From positions 20,509 through 84,508 of the forward strand of contig CAJUBZ010000011.1 in NCBI GenBank assembly GCA_910584795.1: a stretch of DNA of 64,000 nt, written 5' to 3'. The notes under the pieces were generated by a model that saw only the letters and a program-made list of their open reading frames with translations, had not been told where the DNA came from and searched no databases. Shown one piece after another: positions 55,091 to 64,000 of the stretch. Both the position numbers and the translations under genes were made by a program. How positions within the stretch are numbered: the stretch's first letter is position 1; each line of letters opens with the position of its first letter. The DNA comes from an uncultured Eubacterium sp. Lineage in GTDB: Bacteria; Bacillota; Clostridia; Lachnospirales; Lachnospiraceae.

Positions 55091-56326
55091 TTACTGCAAT
55101 GTAACTTCCCTCGTTACTACCATCCCTGAACTTTTAAAAAACTCACCAAAACCAAGATCGCTAATCTTAATTTCAAATTTATTTTCATCTGTGTATTTGA
55201 AATCCACCTGAATACGTGTCGTATTTGGTTCTCTCTTCGGAAACTCTCTCAAGTCCATTTTAAAAGTCTCATTGGTATGTGTAATTAAATCCTGTATTTC
55301 AAACACTGCCTGTGCAGGCTTTTCCATAATACACTCAATTGTTGAACGGGCATTATACCAGTAGTCTCCAATATTGGAAAGAATAATATTGCTGTCCTTT
55401 CCTTTATACACAAGTGCCATCGTAATTTTAACTCTTGTTCTTCCCTTGCATGAGATTAAATATTTATCCAGTGTAGATGGTAGAAAAGTCTCCTTAGCTC
55501 CGTAAGCTGCTCCTTTTACAATCAGATTATTTCCTTTAAAGACACGCCTGTTTCTACATATCAGCTGTAATGTTTTCTGCCATCCATCCTTATAAAAACC
55601 TTCGCCGGACAGGTATACTCCGGATACTACATGCTCCTTTAAGAATTCCTCTAAATAGCCCGCAAGAATTTCATCGGCTGCCTTGGAATCTTTTTCCACC
55701 ATCTCCAACTGAAGCATCTGACTTAAATCCTCCACTGCAACATCTGCCACATGTGGTTCTTTTCCTTTAATTACCTCGAGACGCCTGCAGATAAACTGAT
55801 GCCTGTTCAGCTCCAAAAACAACACTTTATTAATCCAGATATCCTTGTTCTGATTCAGACTATAATATACAAAACTTTCAGAATGGCTGATAATTTTCAC
55901 TTCCTCATCACCATAGCCAAGTCCTGCTAAAACTTCTGTTATTCCTTTCAATATCGCAGGATTTATCTCTTCAACTGTAACTAATATATTTTTGATCAAT
56001 CTGCCATTTCCCTCATTAATTGCCAGTTTCAGTAAATAAGAAAAGAATACCATCATTACCTGATGCAGTTCTTCCTTGTCGATATCTTCTTGAAATAAAA
56101 ATGGTAAATCCCTATATACCTTGCTGTTTACAAGCCGCTCTTTATTGACCGCTTCATCCCCTGCGGACCATTCATTTAAATCACTGTTATAGCAGACCAC
56201 TGCCGGTATCAGATAATTGTCCGCAGTCCCCATGCTGATAGACTGTGGATTACCTTTATTGTCAATATATGCTAACTGCGCATAATCTCTGGAAAAATCA
56301 ATTCCAAGTATCATCTCTTTCGCCAA
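55091..56326 (-). CDS. Actin/Hsp70-like ATPase-fold protein (DUF5716-like)
   Basis: This 411-aa protein starts MILGIDFSRDYAQLAYID, a phosphate-1 loop of the actin/Hsp70 ATPase fold (D-F-S with a following beta strand). A later YLSGEGFY and KGAAYGA resemble the adenosine motif and its context. The C-terminal 90 residues form an Hsp70-like beta region. I think this corresponds to DUF5716, from memory. The start is TTG at 56326, supported by GGAGGGAAAAACA. It lies between the DUF5717-like gene and the TPR gene, suggesting a three-protein chaperone-like system. Confidence 0.65.
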   Translation of the reverse strand: MAKEMILGIDFSRDYAQLAYIDNKGNPQSISMGTADNYLIPAVVCYNSDLNEWSAGDEAVNKERLVNSKVYRDLPFLFQEDIDKEELHQVMMVFFSYLLKLAINEGNGRLIKNILVTVEEINPAILKGITEVLAGLGYGDEEVKIISHSESFVYYSLNQNKDIWINKVLFLELNRHQFICRRLEVIKGKEPHVADVAVEDLSQMLQLEMVEKDSKAADEILAGYLEEFLKEHVVSGVYLSGEGFYKDGWQKTLQLICRNRRVFKGNNLIVKGAAYGAKETFLPSTLDKYLISCKGRTRVKITMALVYKGKDSNIILSNIGDYWYNARSTIECIMEKPAQAVFEIQDLITHTNETFKMDLREFPKREPNTTRIQVDFKYTDENKFEIKISDLGFGEFFKSSGMVVTREVTLQ

Positions 56327-56358
56327 TGTTTTTCCCTCCTTTTAAAATCAGTGTTCTC

Positions 56359-59300
56359 CTAAAGTAATTTAAACACCTTACGTCCGGCATCTTTATATAA
56401 TTCATAAGACTGCATCATTTCTCTTGCTGCCTCATCACGTCCTACATCTTTACAAATCATCATACCGTTAATCATTCCAAACCGGCTTTCATCATTGTAT
56501 GTATTTTTTTCTGTAATTCTTATAGAGGAATTATCTACTACCTTTCCATATGGGAACTCATCAGAATATTCTGTAATACTATAGTCAATCTTTTCACCAT
56601 AGAACATAATGATATTCTTTGTAAATATTCCCTGATAAATACTTTTCATTTCTTCTGTTATTTCTTTGCTTTTTCCAAAAGAATTCTGTATTCTGTATGT
56701 AATGTTGACCCTGTGCTTTGGATTAGTTCTATAATCAATAATCGTTTTGTCTACCAAATCAAACGGAATTTTAAACCACTTATTAAATTTCTTATAAAAC
56801 TCAAAGATAATACCCTCTTTTACCAAACCATCAATCAACACATCACATATCTTTATCTGTCTCTCTGTCAGTTGTTCTCTCTTTGATAGTTCCTCCACAA
56901 ATGCAATCTTACAAATAAGCGGTGTAACCAGTCCATTATCATATTCCTGTTCTAATATCTCCCAGATAATTTCTGGACACTGAACTTTTTTTATGAAATA
57001 ATTATACGTTACATATGTATAAAATCCCTTACGAATTACAGTTGCTGTAGGTCCTTTCAGATAAGACTCATAAATGTCATAAATCTTATCCTCCGTGTTT
57101 CCTTCAAATACATATTGTACTAATAATCTCTCTGACAATATATTGTCTTCCAATCCTTTTGCCTTCATTGACAGATACAGTTGATACAATTCCAATGTAC
57201 CTGTGCCATAATACTGTCCAAGGTATAATAATACCTTGTCCTCTCTACAGCCATTTCGGAAAATTTCTGCGCACATCTCTGTGACAATCTCATTATCCTG
57301 ATATTCTTCCATATCAACATAATACAAACAGATTTTTTCCAACAATTCCCGTCGGATATTCCCATACCCATACTTTTCAATATACGGATAAACAATATCT
57401 AAAAGATTTTTCTGTATTAAGATTTCTATCACTTTGCATCTTGACTGCATGGATAATTGTTCCATATCTAACTGTAAAATATAATTATCCAAATCTCCCT
57501 GGTCAAAACCTTTATAGTAATAATTTACTATAAATTCTCTAAAACTCCGTCTAAATTCTTTTGTTAATTTATTTGATTCTTCTATTTCCTTTAATTGAAA
57601 TGTCTTCCCTTGATAATCCGCTGGTGCTCCCATTACCTTTTCTAACTGCATCAACTTAGTCATCAGATTATTTCCCTGATTAGTAATATTGGCATGTATC
57701 TCCATCTTTTCCAACTCATATTTAATATCAGCCAATATTCTTCCCTGATTATCCATAAACACAATAATTGGTTCTGTGGTATATAAATTGATATATGCTT
57801 CTCTATCAATAAATGGAACAGACTGAATCGTATCCACCTCTTTATGTGAAACAATTACACTATTAATATTCTTATTGTTTACAACAATACGATAAGTGTG
57901 CATGATTTCCGGCATATACTTTAATAGTTCTCCTTCCAGAAAACTATCCGTTAATAGATGAGAATAAATCTTACTCAGATGAATATTATTATTTCCCTGT
58001 AACAATTGGTCTGTTACATACTTTTGCAGACCATTATGATATTTCGCATACAACTCATCCTGTCTATCTATGTTCTCAATCATATTGGCATAGAAATAAT
58101 CCTTGTTAAACATCAGGGTATCTGTTCCATAAGAAAAGTATTTGTATGCTGCCCTTTCTAATGGAGCGTAGTTACTTGTATCAATAGAATAAATATAGTA
58201 TTCATACAAATTTGTTATTTTTAATTCTTTTTCAACCCCTTTACGAAGCCACACGAAATATTCATCGCTTTTCTTGTGTCCATTAATAATTGCACCACAA
58301 ATGCATGCTAATACATCATTACTGTCTGTATCCTCATATATTCTGCTGAGAATATTAATATATTTCTCATCATAGTCTCTCTCTTCGATAATGACATCTG
58401 CTGCCTGTTTTGCCAATTCATCACCTATCATATGATATTTTCCTGCAAAATTTAAAACCTGCAGTTCAAACCGATTTACTACACGCAGTAATTCGGGCTG
58501 CTGATTTAACACGTTTGCTGCCTCAAAATACATAATCGGACTCTTACAGCCCTTACTGAACATCCTTTTTATGAGTGTATATTTCAAACTCGGATTTTCA
58601 TCATATCTGTCATCCATCTGGAATAGAAGCCATAATAGCTGCCACCGGTCATGACCTCCTTCGTAATATTCCTCTATCTCCTTTTTCACTTGCTCGGTAT
58701 AACTGTTTTCATTTCTATACAATGCCTTTATGTACAAATAATAGCAATATGCAATGATGTTTCTGGATGTATTTACAGATACTTCTGCTGCCACTCTTTT
58801 CAGATACTTGCCCGCCTGTTCTTCATTTCCATTTAAAACAGATACCTGAGCTTTTGCTAAAAGCCCTGTTATATCACATTTATTTTTCATTAATCTCTGT
58901 TCTGCGATATTAGTAGTCTCATTAATCCATCTTTTACCGTCTATTTTTCCTGTTCTGAATTTTAAATAATTTTTTACCAGATATAAGTCACTTTTCTTAC
59001 ATCTGATATAATCATCTATCTGCTTTTTAGGATTTACAACAACGACATCAAAAGTCACCGTTTCATTTGCAGTCCTAAATATAATTCTTCCCGGATTACT
59101 GCCCCCATGCAGTTTCAGTGCATTGATAAAATACTGATATTCAGCTATCTTCCCATTAAACTGCTCTCCGGATATTTTCTCCTTGCAGTTATAGAAAAAC
59201 TCTCCGGCTACTTCTACATCAATATCCACATATCCCCAGCTGCTTCTCGCAATCTGCAGAATATCCCCATAGTTTTCTGTCAGGTCCGTATATTCTTTAA

Positions 59301-59895
59301 TTTTATTCTTTATGCTGATTTTCACACGTTCTTTTAATCCCATTCCAACCAAAAACTCTTCTAATGCAATGTTTCTGTTAGAATTTCTCATAACCTGCTT
59401 ATATAGCGCAATAGCATGATTGTCATTCTTTAAAAAATACTCAACAAAATCCTTTGAGATAAATAAAATCAATGCTTCATCATAACTTTTTTGAACTAAT
59501 TTCACAAACTGTTCCAGATTCGTAATTTTTCCGATAGTTGTGTCAATTTCCTTTTGTTTCACTGTTATAGAAAAAGGAATCGCATAATCCCCTGCCGTAG
59601 TTACAACACTGATTGTTCCGCTGCATATCTGTCCTGGAATCAGATTCCTTCCATCAGCAATATAATGAACTTTATTGCTCACTCCATTAAATTGATTGTA
59701 CTCAAAAGATAAATGGCTGTCTGTAGAATACACAATTCCTTTCACTGCCATTCCGTTTTTTCCTTTGATACTGATTTCACCCTCTGCCGTATCCCCGGTT
59801 TCAAGCTCCACCGCTATTTTATTCTCAGATATTTGTGCATCTGCAGTCTCATATACTGCATTTCCTGATGCCAGTTTTTCGATTAATGCTTTCAA
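56359..59895 (-). CDS. Large DUF5717-like protein
   Basis: This 1178-aa protein has an N-terminal beta-rich region with two Ig-like parts (residues 1-115 and about 215-280) and a long alpha-helical repeat region over about 330-1000. A short C-terminal beta domain follows (FTKNIIMFYGEKIDYSITEY). It has no signal peptide or membrane helix. It resembles DUF5717, known from Lachnospiraceae without function. The TTG start overlaps the rarA stop (TTGA) and GAGG lies eight bases upstream, so translation is coupled to rarA. Confidence 0.75.
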   Translation of the reverse strand: MKALIEKLASGNAVYETADAQISENKIAVELETGDTAEGEISIKGKNGMAVKGIVYSTDSHLSFEYNQFNGVSNKVHYIADGRNLIPGQICSGTISVVTTAGDYAIPFSITVKQKEIDTTIGKITNLEQFVKLVQKSYDEALILFISKDFVEYFLKNDNHAIALYKQVMRNSNRNIALEEFLVGMGLKERVKISIKNKIKEYTDLTENYGDILQIARSSWGYVDIDVEVAGEFFYNCKEKISGEQFNGKIAEYQYFINALKLHGGSNPGRIIFRTANETVTFDVVVVNPKKQIDDYIRCKKSDLYLVKNYLKFRTGKIDGKRWINETTNIAEQRLMKNKCDITGLLAKAQVSVLNGNEEQAGKYLKRVAAEVSVNTSRNIIAYCYYLYIKALYRNENSYTEQVKKEIEEYYEGGHDRWQLLWLLFQMDDRYDENPSLKYTLIKRMFSKGCKSPIMYFEAANVLNQQPELLRVVNRFELQVLNFAGKYHMIGDELAKQAADVIIEERDYDEKYINILSRIYEDTDSNDVLACICGAIINGHKKSDEYFVWLRKGVEKELKITNLYEYYIYSIDTSNYAPLERAAYKYFSYGTDTLMFNKDYFYANMIENIDRQDELYAKYHNGLQKYVTDQLLQGNNNIHLSKIYSHLLTDSFLEGELLKYMPEIMHTYRIVVNNKNINSVIVSHKEVDTIQSVPFIDREAYINLYTTEPIIVFMDNQGRILADIKYELEKMEIHANITNQGNNLMTKLMQLEKVMGAPADYQGKTFQLKEIEESNKLTKEFRRSFREFIVNYYYKGFDQGDLDNYILQLDMEQLSMQSRCKVIEILIQKNLLDIVYPYIEKYGYGNIRRELLEKICLYYVDMEEYQDNEIVTEMCAEIFRNGCREDKVLLYLGQYYGTGTLELYQLYLSMKAKGLEDNILSERLLVQYVFEGNTEDKIYDIYESYLKGPTATVIRKGFYTYVTYNYFIKKVQCPEIIWEILEQEYDNGLVTPLICKIAFVEELSKREQLTERQIKICDVLIDGLVKEGIIFEFYKKFNKWFKIPFDLVDKTIIDYRTNPKHRVNITYRIQNSFGKSKEITEEMKSIYQGIFTKNIIMFYGEKIDYSITEYSDEFPYGKVVDNSSIRITEKNTYNDESRFGMINGMMICKDVGRDEAAREMMQSYELYKDAGRKVFKLL

Positions 59896-61208
59896 TTAAA
59901 ATACCTCAACATATATTTCTTTACTTCTTTCTCATATCCCAAGTCACCCGGTTCATAAAACTTTTTATCTTCCAGTCCATCCGGCAGATACTGCTGTTTC
60001 ACGTAATGATCTGGATAGTTATGTGGATATTGATATCCAATGCCATGTCCCAGCTTTGACGCCCCCTTATAATGAGAGTCCATCAGATGTACCGGAACTT
60101 TTGCAGTGACTGTATTCTTCACAGTCTCCATTGCACTGAATATCGCATTGCAGGCTGCGTTACTTTTCGGAGAAGTTGCCACATAGATAACTGCCTCTGA
60201 CAAAATCAACTGTGACTCCGGCATTCCCACTTTATGTACTGCATCTGCCGCAGCAGTTGCTACTACTAAAGCCTGTGGATTTGCCATTCCTACATCTTCC
60301 GCTGCACAAATCATAATTCTTCTTGCGATAAAATCTACGCTCTCACCTGCATATAACATCTTCGCCAGATAATAAACTGCCGCATCCGGGTCAGATCCCC
60401 GCATACTTTTAATAAAGGCAGATATTGTATCGTAATGATTATCTCCTCCCTTATCATAACGCAGTGCCCTCTTCTGAATACACTGCTCTGCTACCTCTAA
60501 TGTAATATGTATCTTTCCATCTGCCTCGGGCTCTGTAGTAAGAACGCCTAATTCTACTGCATTCAGTGCCGTTCTTGCATCTCCATTGGATAATCCTGCC
60601 AAAAACTCTACTGCCTCTTCATCAATTACTGCATTATAAATGCCCATTCCATTTTCTTTGTCTTCTACAGCACGATGTATCAGTGTTTTAATATTCTCTT
60701 CTGTTAATGGCTGTAGTTCAAAAACAATAGACCGTGAAATCAGAGCTGTGTTCACCTCGAAATATGGATTTTCTGTTGTCGCTCCAATTAAAATAACTGT
60801 CCCGTCCTCTACAAATGGAAGCAGATAATCCTGCTGGCCTTTATTAAAGCGATGTATCTCGTCTACAAAAAGAATCGTTTTCCTTCCATTCATCGCCATG
60901 GTCTGCTTTGCCTTCTCTACTACACCTTCCATGTCCTTCTTCCCTGCCACGGTAGCATTTAACTGCATAAACTCTGCGCTGGTAGTATTCGCAATTACCT
61001 TTGCCAGTGTCGTCTTTCCGGTACCGGGAGGACCATAAAAAATAACGGAACTGATTTTATCAGCCTTAATTGCTCTGTATAAAAGTTTCCCCTTGCCGAT
61101 AATATGCTCCTGACCGACTACCTGTTCTAAAGTTTTTGGCCTGAGTCTGCTTGCTAAAGGAGACTCTTTTTCACTATTTATATTTCTTGCATAGTCAAAA
61201 ATATCCAT
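59892..61208 (-). CDS. rarA: Replication-associated recombination protein A (AAA+ ATPase)
   Basis: This 438-aa AAA+ protein has Walker A GPPGTGKTTLAKVIA, Walker B TILFVDEIHRFNKGQQD, sensor 1 IGATTENPYF and the clamp-loader-like C-terminal region with SGADPDAAVYYLA-type MRGSDPDAAVYYLAKML. RarA (MgsA) acts at stalled replication forks. It is the first gene of a four-gene run and overlaps the DUF5717-like gene by 4 bp. AT-rich sequence with a TATAAT upstream is a likely but weak promoter. Confidence 0.94.
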   Translation of the reverse strand: MDIFDYARNINSEKESPLASRLRPKTLEQVVGQEHIIGKGKLLYRAIKADKISSVIFYGPPGTGKTTLAKVIANTTSAEFMQLNATVAGKKDMEGVVEKAKQTMAMNGRKTILFVDEIHRFNKGQQDYLLPFVEDGTVILIGATTENPYFEVNTALISRSIVFELQPLTEENIKTLIHRAVEDKENGMGIYNAVIDEEAVEFLAGLSNGDARTALNAVELGVLTTEPEADGKIHITLEVAEQCIQKRALRYDKGGDNHYDTISAFIKSMRGSDPDAAVYYLAKMLYAGESVDFIARRIMICAAEDVGMANPQALVVATAAADAVHKVGMPESQLILSEAVIYVATSPKSNAACNAIFSAMETVKNTVTAKVPVHLMDSHYKGASKLGHGIGYQYPHNYPDHYVKQQYLPDGLEDKKFYEPGDLGYEKEVKKYMLRYFN

Positions 61209-61346
61209 TGTTCTGCCTCTTTATCTAAAAAAATATACTATTATATACAAATATACATACTCTATTTTATTTTAACACAAAAAGCTACTGTTTTGTATCA
61301 TATCTACAATTTTCTTCCTGCTTTTTTTCAGTAATATTGTCCTGAT

Positions 61347-61375
61347 TTGAGAAAAATGCAATTTTATGGTAGAAT
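61347..61375 (+). promoter_or_regulatory. Promoter of citrate synthase gene
   Basis: TTGAGA (61347-61352) and TAGAAT (61370-61375) are spaced 17 bp apart on the plus strand, 55 bp before the ATG. Confidence 0.7.
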
Positions 61376-61430
61376 GAACATCTTGTAGCGTGTTTTTAAA
61401 CACCAAAAATAATAAAGGAGGAGGATTTAT

Positions 61431-62807
61431 ATGATAAATATCAACAGAGAATTTGACGAGGCAAAGCTTATGCCACAAATCAATAAGTATGCTGACAGGT
61501 GTATTACCAACTCCTGTATTGACCCTGATTTGTATGAAGAATACAAAGTAAAACGCGGGCTTCGCGAAAAAGGGGGAAAAGGTGTTTTAACCGGTCTTAC
61601 CGAAATTGGTGATGTTCACTCATTTGAAGTTGTGGATGGTGTAACAGTCCCTTGTGAAGGACAGTTATTTTACAGAGGAATCAACATTGAGGACATAGTA
61701 AAAGGATTCATTGAAGAAAAAAGATTTGGTTTCGAGGAGGTAACATACCTTCTTCTCTTTGGAGAATTACCAAATGAAAAACGTTTAGAGAATTTCAATA
61801 ATGTTCTGGCAGAATACCGGACACTTCCTACATCTTTTGTAAGAGACATTATTATGAAAGCAACGAGCTCTGATATGATGAATCAGCTGGCAAGAAGTGT
61901 ATTATCCCTGTATTCCTGGGATGACAATCCTGACGACACATCCGTACCAAATGTTCTCCGTCAGAGTTTAAGCCTGATATCCAGAGTTCCACTGATTTCT
62001 GTCTATAGTTATCAGGCAATGAGACATTATCATTATGGTGATAATTTACATATTATTAATCCGGATCCCAAGCTTTCTACAGCAGAAAATATTTTAAGAT
62101 TATTGCGTCCGGATAGTTCTTATACAGAACTTGAAGCTAAAATATTAGATTTAGCTTTAGTTTTACATGCAGAACATGGCGGTGGAAATAATTCTACTTT
62201 CACAACCCATGTTGTATCATCTTCAGGAACAGATACTTATTCTGCTATCGCCGCTTCTCTTGGTTCGTTAAAAGGCCCAAAACATGGCGGTGCAAACATC
62301 AAGGTGAAACATATGTTTGACAATATAAAAGAAACGATTGACGATTGGAATGATGATGAAGAAATTAAGAGTTACCTGCGTGGTATATTAGACAAACGCC
62401 TTTATGATAAATCCGGTCTTATCTATGGTATCGGTCATGCTGTATATGCAATATCCGACCCAAGAGCAAAACTCTTAAAAGGCTTTACAGAAAAACTGGC
62501 GATTGAAAAAGGACGTACTGATGAGTTAAAACTTTATGAAAATGTTGAAAGACTGGCACCGGAAATTATTTCTAAATCTCACAACAGACAAAAAAGAGTC
62601 AGTGCCAATGTGGATTTCTATAGTGGATTTGTTTATTCCATGCTGGGACTTCCTGATGAATTATACACACCTCTTTTTGCTGCTGCCAGAATGGCAGGCT
62701 GGAGTGCACACCGTTTGGAAGAGATTATTAACGCCGGAAAAATTATTCGTCCGGCATATAAGAATGTGGCAAAGAAAACAGAATATGTGCCACTAAGCGA
62801 AAGATAG
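61431..62807 (+). CDS. gltA: Citrate synthase
   Basis: This 458-aa enzyme condenses oxaloacetate and acetyl-CoA to citrate, feeding glutamate synthesis in an anaerobe with a partial TCA cycle. Catalytic residues fit His285 in GPKHGGAN, His336 in GHAVY and Asp395 in SANVDFYSGF. The segment LHAEHGGGNNSTF is also diagnostic. A strong AAAGGAGGAGG precedes the ATG. Methylcitrate synthase is a possible alternative, but no prp genes are near. It is monocistronic, ending in a terminator shared with the Fic gene. Confidence 0.93.
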   Translation: MININREFDEAKLMPQINKYADRCITNSCIDPDLYEEYKVKRGLREKGGKGVLTGLTEIGDVHSFEVVDGVTVPCEGQLFYRGINIEDIVKGFIEEKRFGFEEVTYLLLFGELPNEKRLENFNNVLAEYRTLPTSFVRDIIMKATSSDMMNQLARSVLSLYSWDDNPDDTSVPNVLRQSLSLISRVPLISVYSYQAMRHYHYGDNLHIINPDPKLSTAENILRLLRPDSSYTELEAKILDLALVLHAEHGGGNNSTFTTHVVSSSGTDTYSAIAASLGSLKGPKHGGANIKVKHMFDNIKETIDDWNDDEEIKSYLRGILDKRLYDKSGLIYGIGHAVYAISDPRAKLLKGFTEKLAIEKGRTDELKLYENVERLAPEIISKSHNRQKRVSANVDFYSGFVYSMLGLPDELYTPLFAAARMAGWSAHRLEEIINAGKIIRPAYKNVAKKTEYVPLSER

Positions 62808-62813
62808 ATTAGA

Positions 62814-62853
62814 AGCTCATATTGACCATTTATAATAATCGTCAATATGAGCT
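62814..62853. terminator. Bidirectional terminator, gltA / fic
   Basis: A perfect 13-bp stem AGCTCATATTGAC/GTCAATATGAGCT with a 14-base loop lies between the convergent stops. A T-rich run follows on the plus strand. Confidence 0.8.
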
Positions 62854-62856
62854 CTA

Positions 62857-63849
62857 TTATTTTTTAACATATCTTTGATTTCTACTTCTCGGTTTGTCTG
62901 GAACTGTCATTTCTACTAGTTTTAAATTTAGAGCCGGGTTCATGTAATTCTTTCTAAATGTTTCTTTTGAAGCTATTCCTAATTTGTTCATAATAGTATT
63001 CGCAGTGTATGGGACATCATACTCCATCACATTTAGCATTTTCTTTACATATTCAGATACCATTTCATTTTCTTGCTCTACTTGCCCAATTACCTCATCC
63101 AATATTTTATCTATTTGTTCCAACATAAATTCAATAAAATAATTAGAATTTGCTTCTTTATTGCATATATCAATTGCAGCATAATATTCATCCTGAAATT
63201 TTTCAATTTGACTTTCAATAGGAATATATTCAAAAACAGATTTCCATTTCGCTAATATTGCTGTATGCCAAAGGCGGGCCATTCTTCCATTGCCATCTGA
63301 AAATGGATGTATAAACACAAATTCATAATGGAATACTGCCGATAATATTAATGGGTGTATTGTATCTTTCTCATGTTTCATCCAATCAAATAATTCCTTA
63401 ATCAATCCAGATACCAAACGCGGTGGTGGTGCAACAAAAATACATTTATCCCCACTAAAAACCCCTTCATCTCCTTGTCTGAAAGTTCCTGATTCCTCAA
63501 CAATATACTTGGTCATAATTGCATGATAATCCTTTAAGTGTTTCACACTATATGGATTAATTTCTGGCATTTTTTCATAGGCCGCATAAGCATTTTTCAC
63601 TTCCTGTATTTCTCTTTGCTCTCCGAATACAACGTGGTTATTTATCACATCTCTTACTTGTCCAAGTGTTAGTGAATTCGCCTCAATCTTCAAAGATGCA
63701 TATATTGACTTTATTTTGTTATTCCGACGTAAATGTGGTTTGGTTTCTAACCCACGCATAAAGTTAATTTCCCCTATTTTTTCCGATATAGAAGAAACAT
63801 ACGATAACATCTTATTTGTTATTGTAAAAGGTGGTATATATCTGTCCAA
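62857..63849 (-). CDS. Fic-domain protein with N-terminal inhibitory motif
   Basis: This 330-aa protein has the Fic core motif HPFSDGNGRMAR with catalytic His181 and a flap region around CIFVAPPPRLV. An N-terminal SLKIEAN (Ser52, Glu56) fits the inhibitory S-x-x-x-E-G/N motif of class II Fic proteins, with Ala in place of Gly. Fic proteins AMPylate target proteins; the target here is unknown. A winged-helix-like C-terminal region (about 270-330) follows. The start is TTG with GGGAG upstream. It lies at the window edge near tandem repeats and GC-rich sequence. Confidence 0.88.
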   Translation of the reverse strand: MDRYIPPFTITNKMLSYVSSISEKIGEINFMRGLETKPHLRRNNKIKSIYASLKIEANSLTLGQVRDVINNHVVFGEQREIQEVKNAYAAYEKMPEINPYSVKHLKDYHAIMTKYIVEESGTFRQGDEGVFSGDKCIFVAPPPRLVSGLIKELFDWMKHEKDTIHPLILSAVFHYEFVFIHPFSDGNGRMARLWHTAILAKWKSVFEYIPIESQIEKFQDEYYAAIDICNKEANSNYFIEFMLEQIDKILDEVIGQVEQENEMVSEYVKKMLNVMEYDVPYTANTIMNKLGIASKETFRKNYMNPALNLKLVEMTVPDKPRSRNQRYVKK

Positions 63850-63878
63850 TTTATTCTCCCTCTAATCAAAATAACTTA

Positions 63879-63902
63879 CTTATTATCTTACTTATTATCT
63901 TA
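63879..63902. repeat. Two perfect 12-bp direct repeats upstream of fic
   Basis: CTTATTATCTTA occurs twice in a row, followed by a partial CTTA. It lies 30 bp before the fic start, so it may be a tandem regulator site or simple slippage. Confidence 0.6.
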
Positions 63903-63934
63903 CTTAATTATACATTAAATTTTATAATAAATAA

Positions 63935-64000
63935 AGTGTTCGCTTGAGACACTTCGCACGCGAGCGGTTGCGTTAGCGTAACTACATCTCCGCAAGCTGC
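63935..64000. other. GC-rich inverted-repeat sequence at the window edge
   Basis: AGTGT...ACACT (63935-63953) is followed by the GC-rich stretch CGCACGCGAGCG and the near-palindrome GTTGCGTTAGCGTAAC. It contrasts with the AT-rich surroundings and looks like the start of another dispersed repeat. It is cut by the window end. Confidence 0.4.

Noticed and set aside
61272..61478. 68-aa minus-strand frame across the citrate synthase promoter
   Set aside because: It overlaps the promoter and start of gltA and has no coding features.

Overview
The window looks like a chromosomal segment of an anaerobic, spore-forming, low-GC Firmicute, most likely a butyrate-producing member of the Lachnospiraceae. 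The reasons are the AT-rich sequence, a thiolase-crotonase-hbd butyrate operon at the left edge, a spoIIA-spoVA sporulation cluster, an NADP-type glutamate dehydrogenase, DUF975/DUF5688/DUF5717-like proteins, and TPP and T-box riboswitches. The genus call is inference. No plasmid, prophage, CRISPR array or transposase gene was seen.

Layout. 1-3149: thlA-crt-hbd (hbd cut by the edge) and a DUF975 membrane protein. 3228-8179: ilvE behind a promoter and leader hairpin, a YtrA-type regulator with an ABC transporter, and a lone acyl-carrier-like protein. 8261-14847: ligA, an RluF-type pseudouridine synthase, thiT under a TPP riboswitch, thiN, a membrane protein, tRNA-Arg(CCG) and a DUF5688 protein. 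14965-21142: a MacB/FtsX-type ABC transporter, an HTH/ankyrin-like protein with a membrane partner, and a lipoprotein. 21374-21569: an unexplained array of three palindromes. 21763-28702: typA, a YigZ protein, a class A penicillin-binding protein and gdhA. 28969-36003: spoIIAA-spoIIAB-sigF-(39-aa ORF)-spoVAA-AB-AC, then a divergently oriented putP symporter, then spoVAD-AE. Two full copies and one partial copy of a small MITE-like element lie inside this cluster. 36020-40692: a TPR/zinc-ribbon protein, a 47-aa ORF, and valS behind a T-box leader.

40798-54219 is the accessory region. A secreted 2641-aa RHS/YD-repeat protein ends in a His/Cys caspase-like (clan CD-like) domain and is followed 9 bp later by a multipass membrane protein. 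Downstream is a second RHS tip carrying a homologous domain, cut off from its core by an in-frame stop, with its own membrane partner. A third, decayed RHS remnant follows, then a lipoprotein and a third membrane paralogue. This matches a polymorphic-toxin locus with a trail of orphan toxin/immunity cassettes. The membrane proteins being the immunity factors is inference.

54294-64000: a four-gene run rarA - DUF5717-like - actin/Hsp70-like ATPase - TPR protein, then citrate synthase and a Fic protein with an N-terminal inhibitory motif. The right edge holds a GC-rich inverted-repeat sequence running out of the window.

Start codons were moved where a Shine-Dalgarno sequence decided between candidates. 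Several genes (ligA, fic and the DUF5717-like and ATPase genes) appear to start with TTG.
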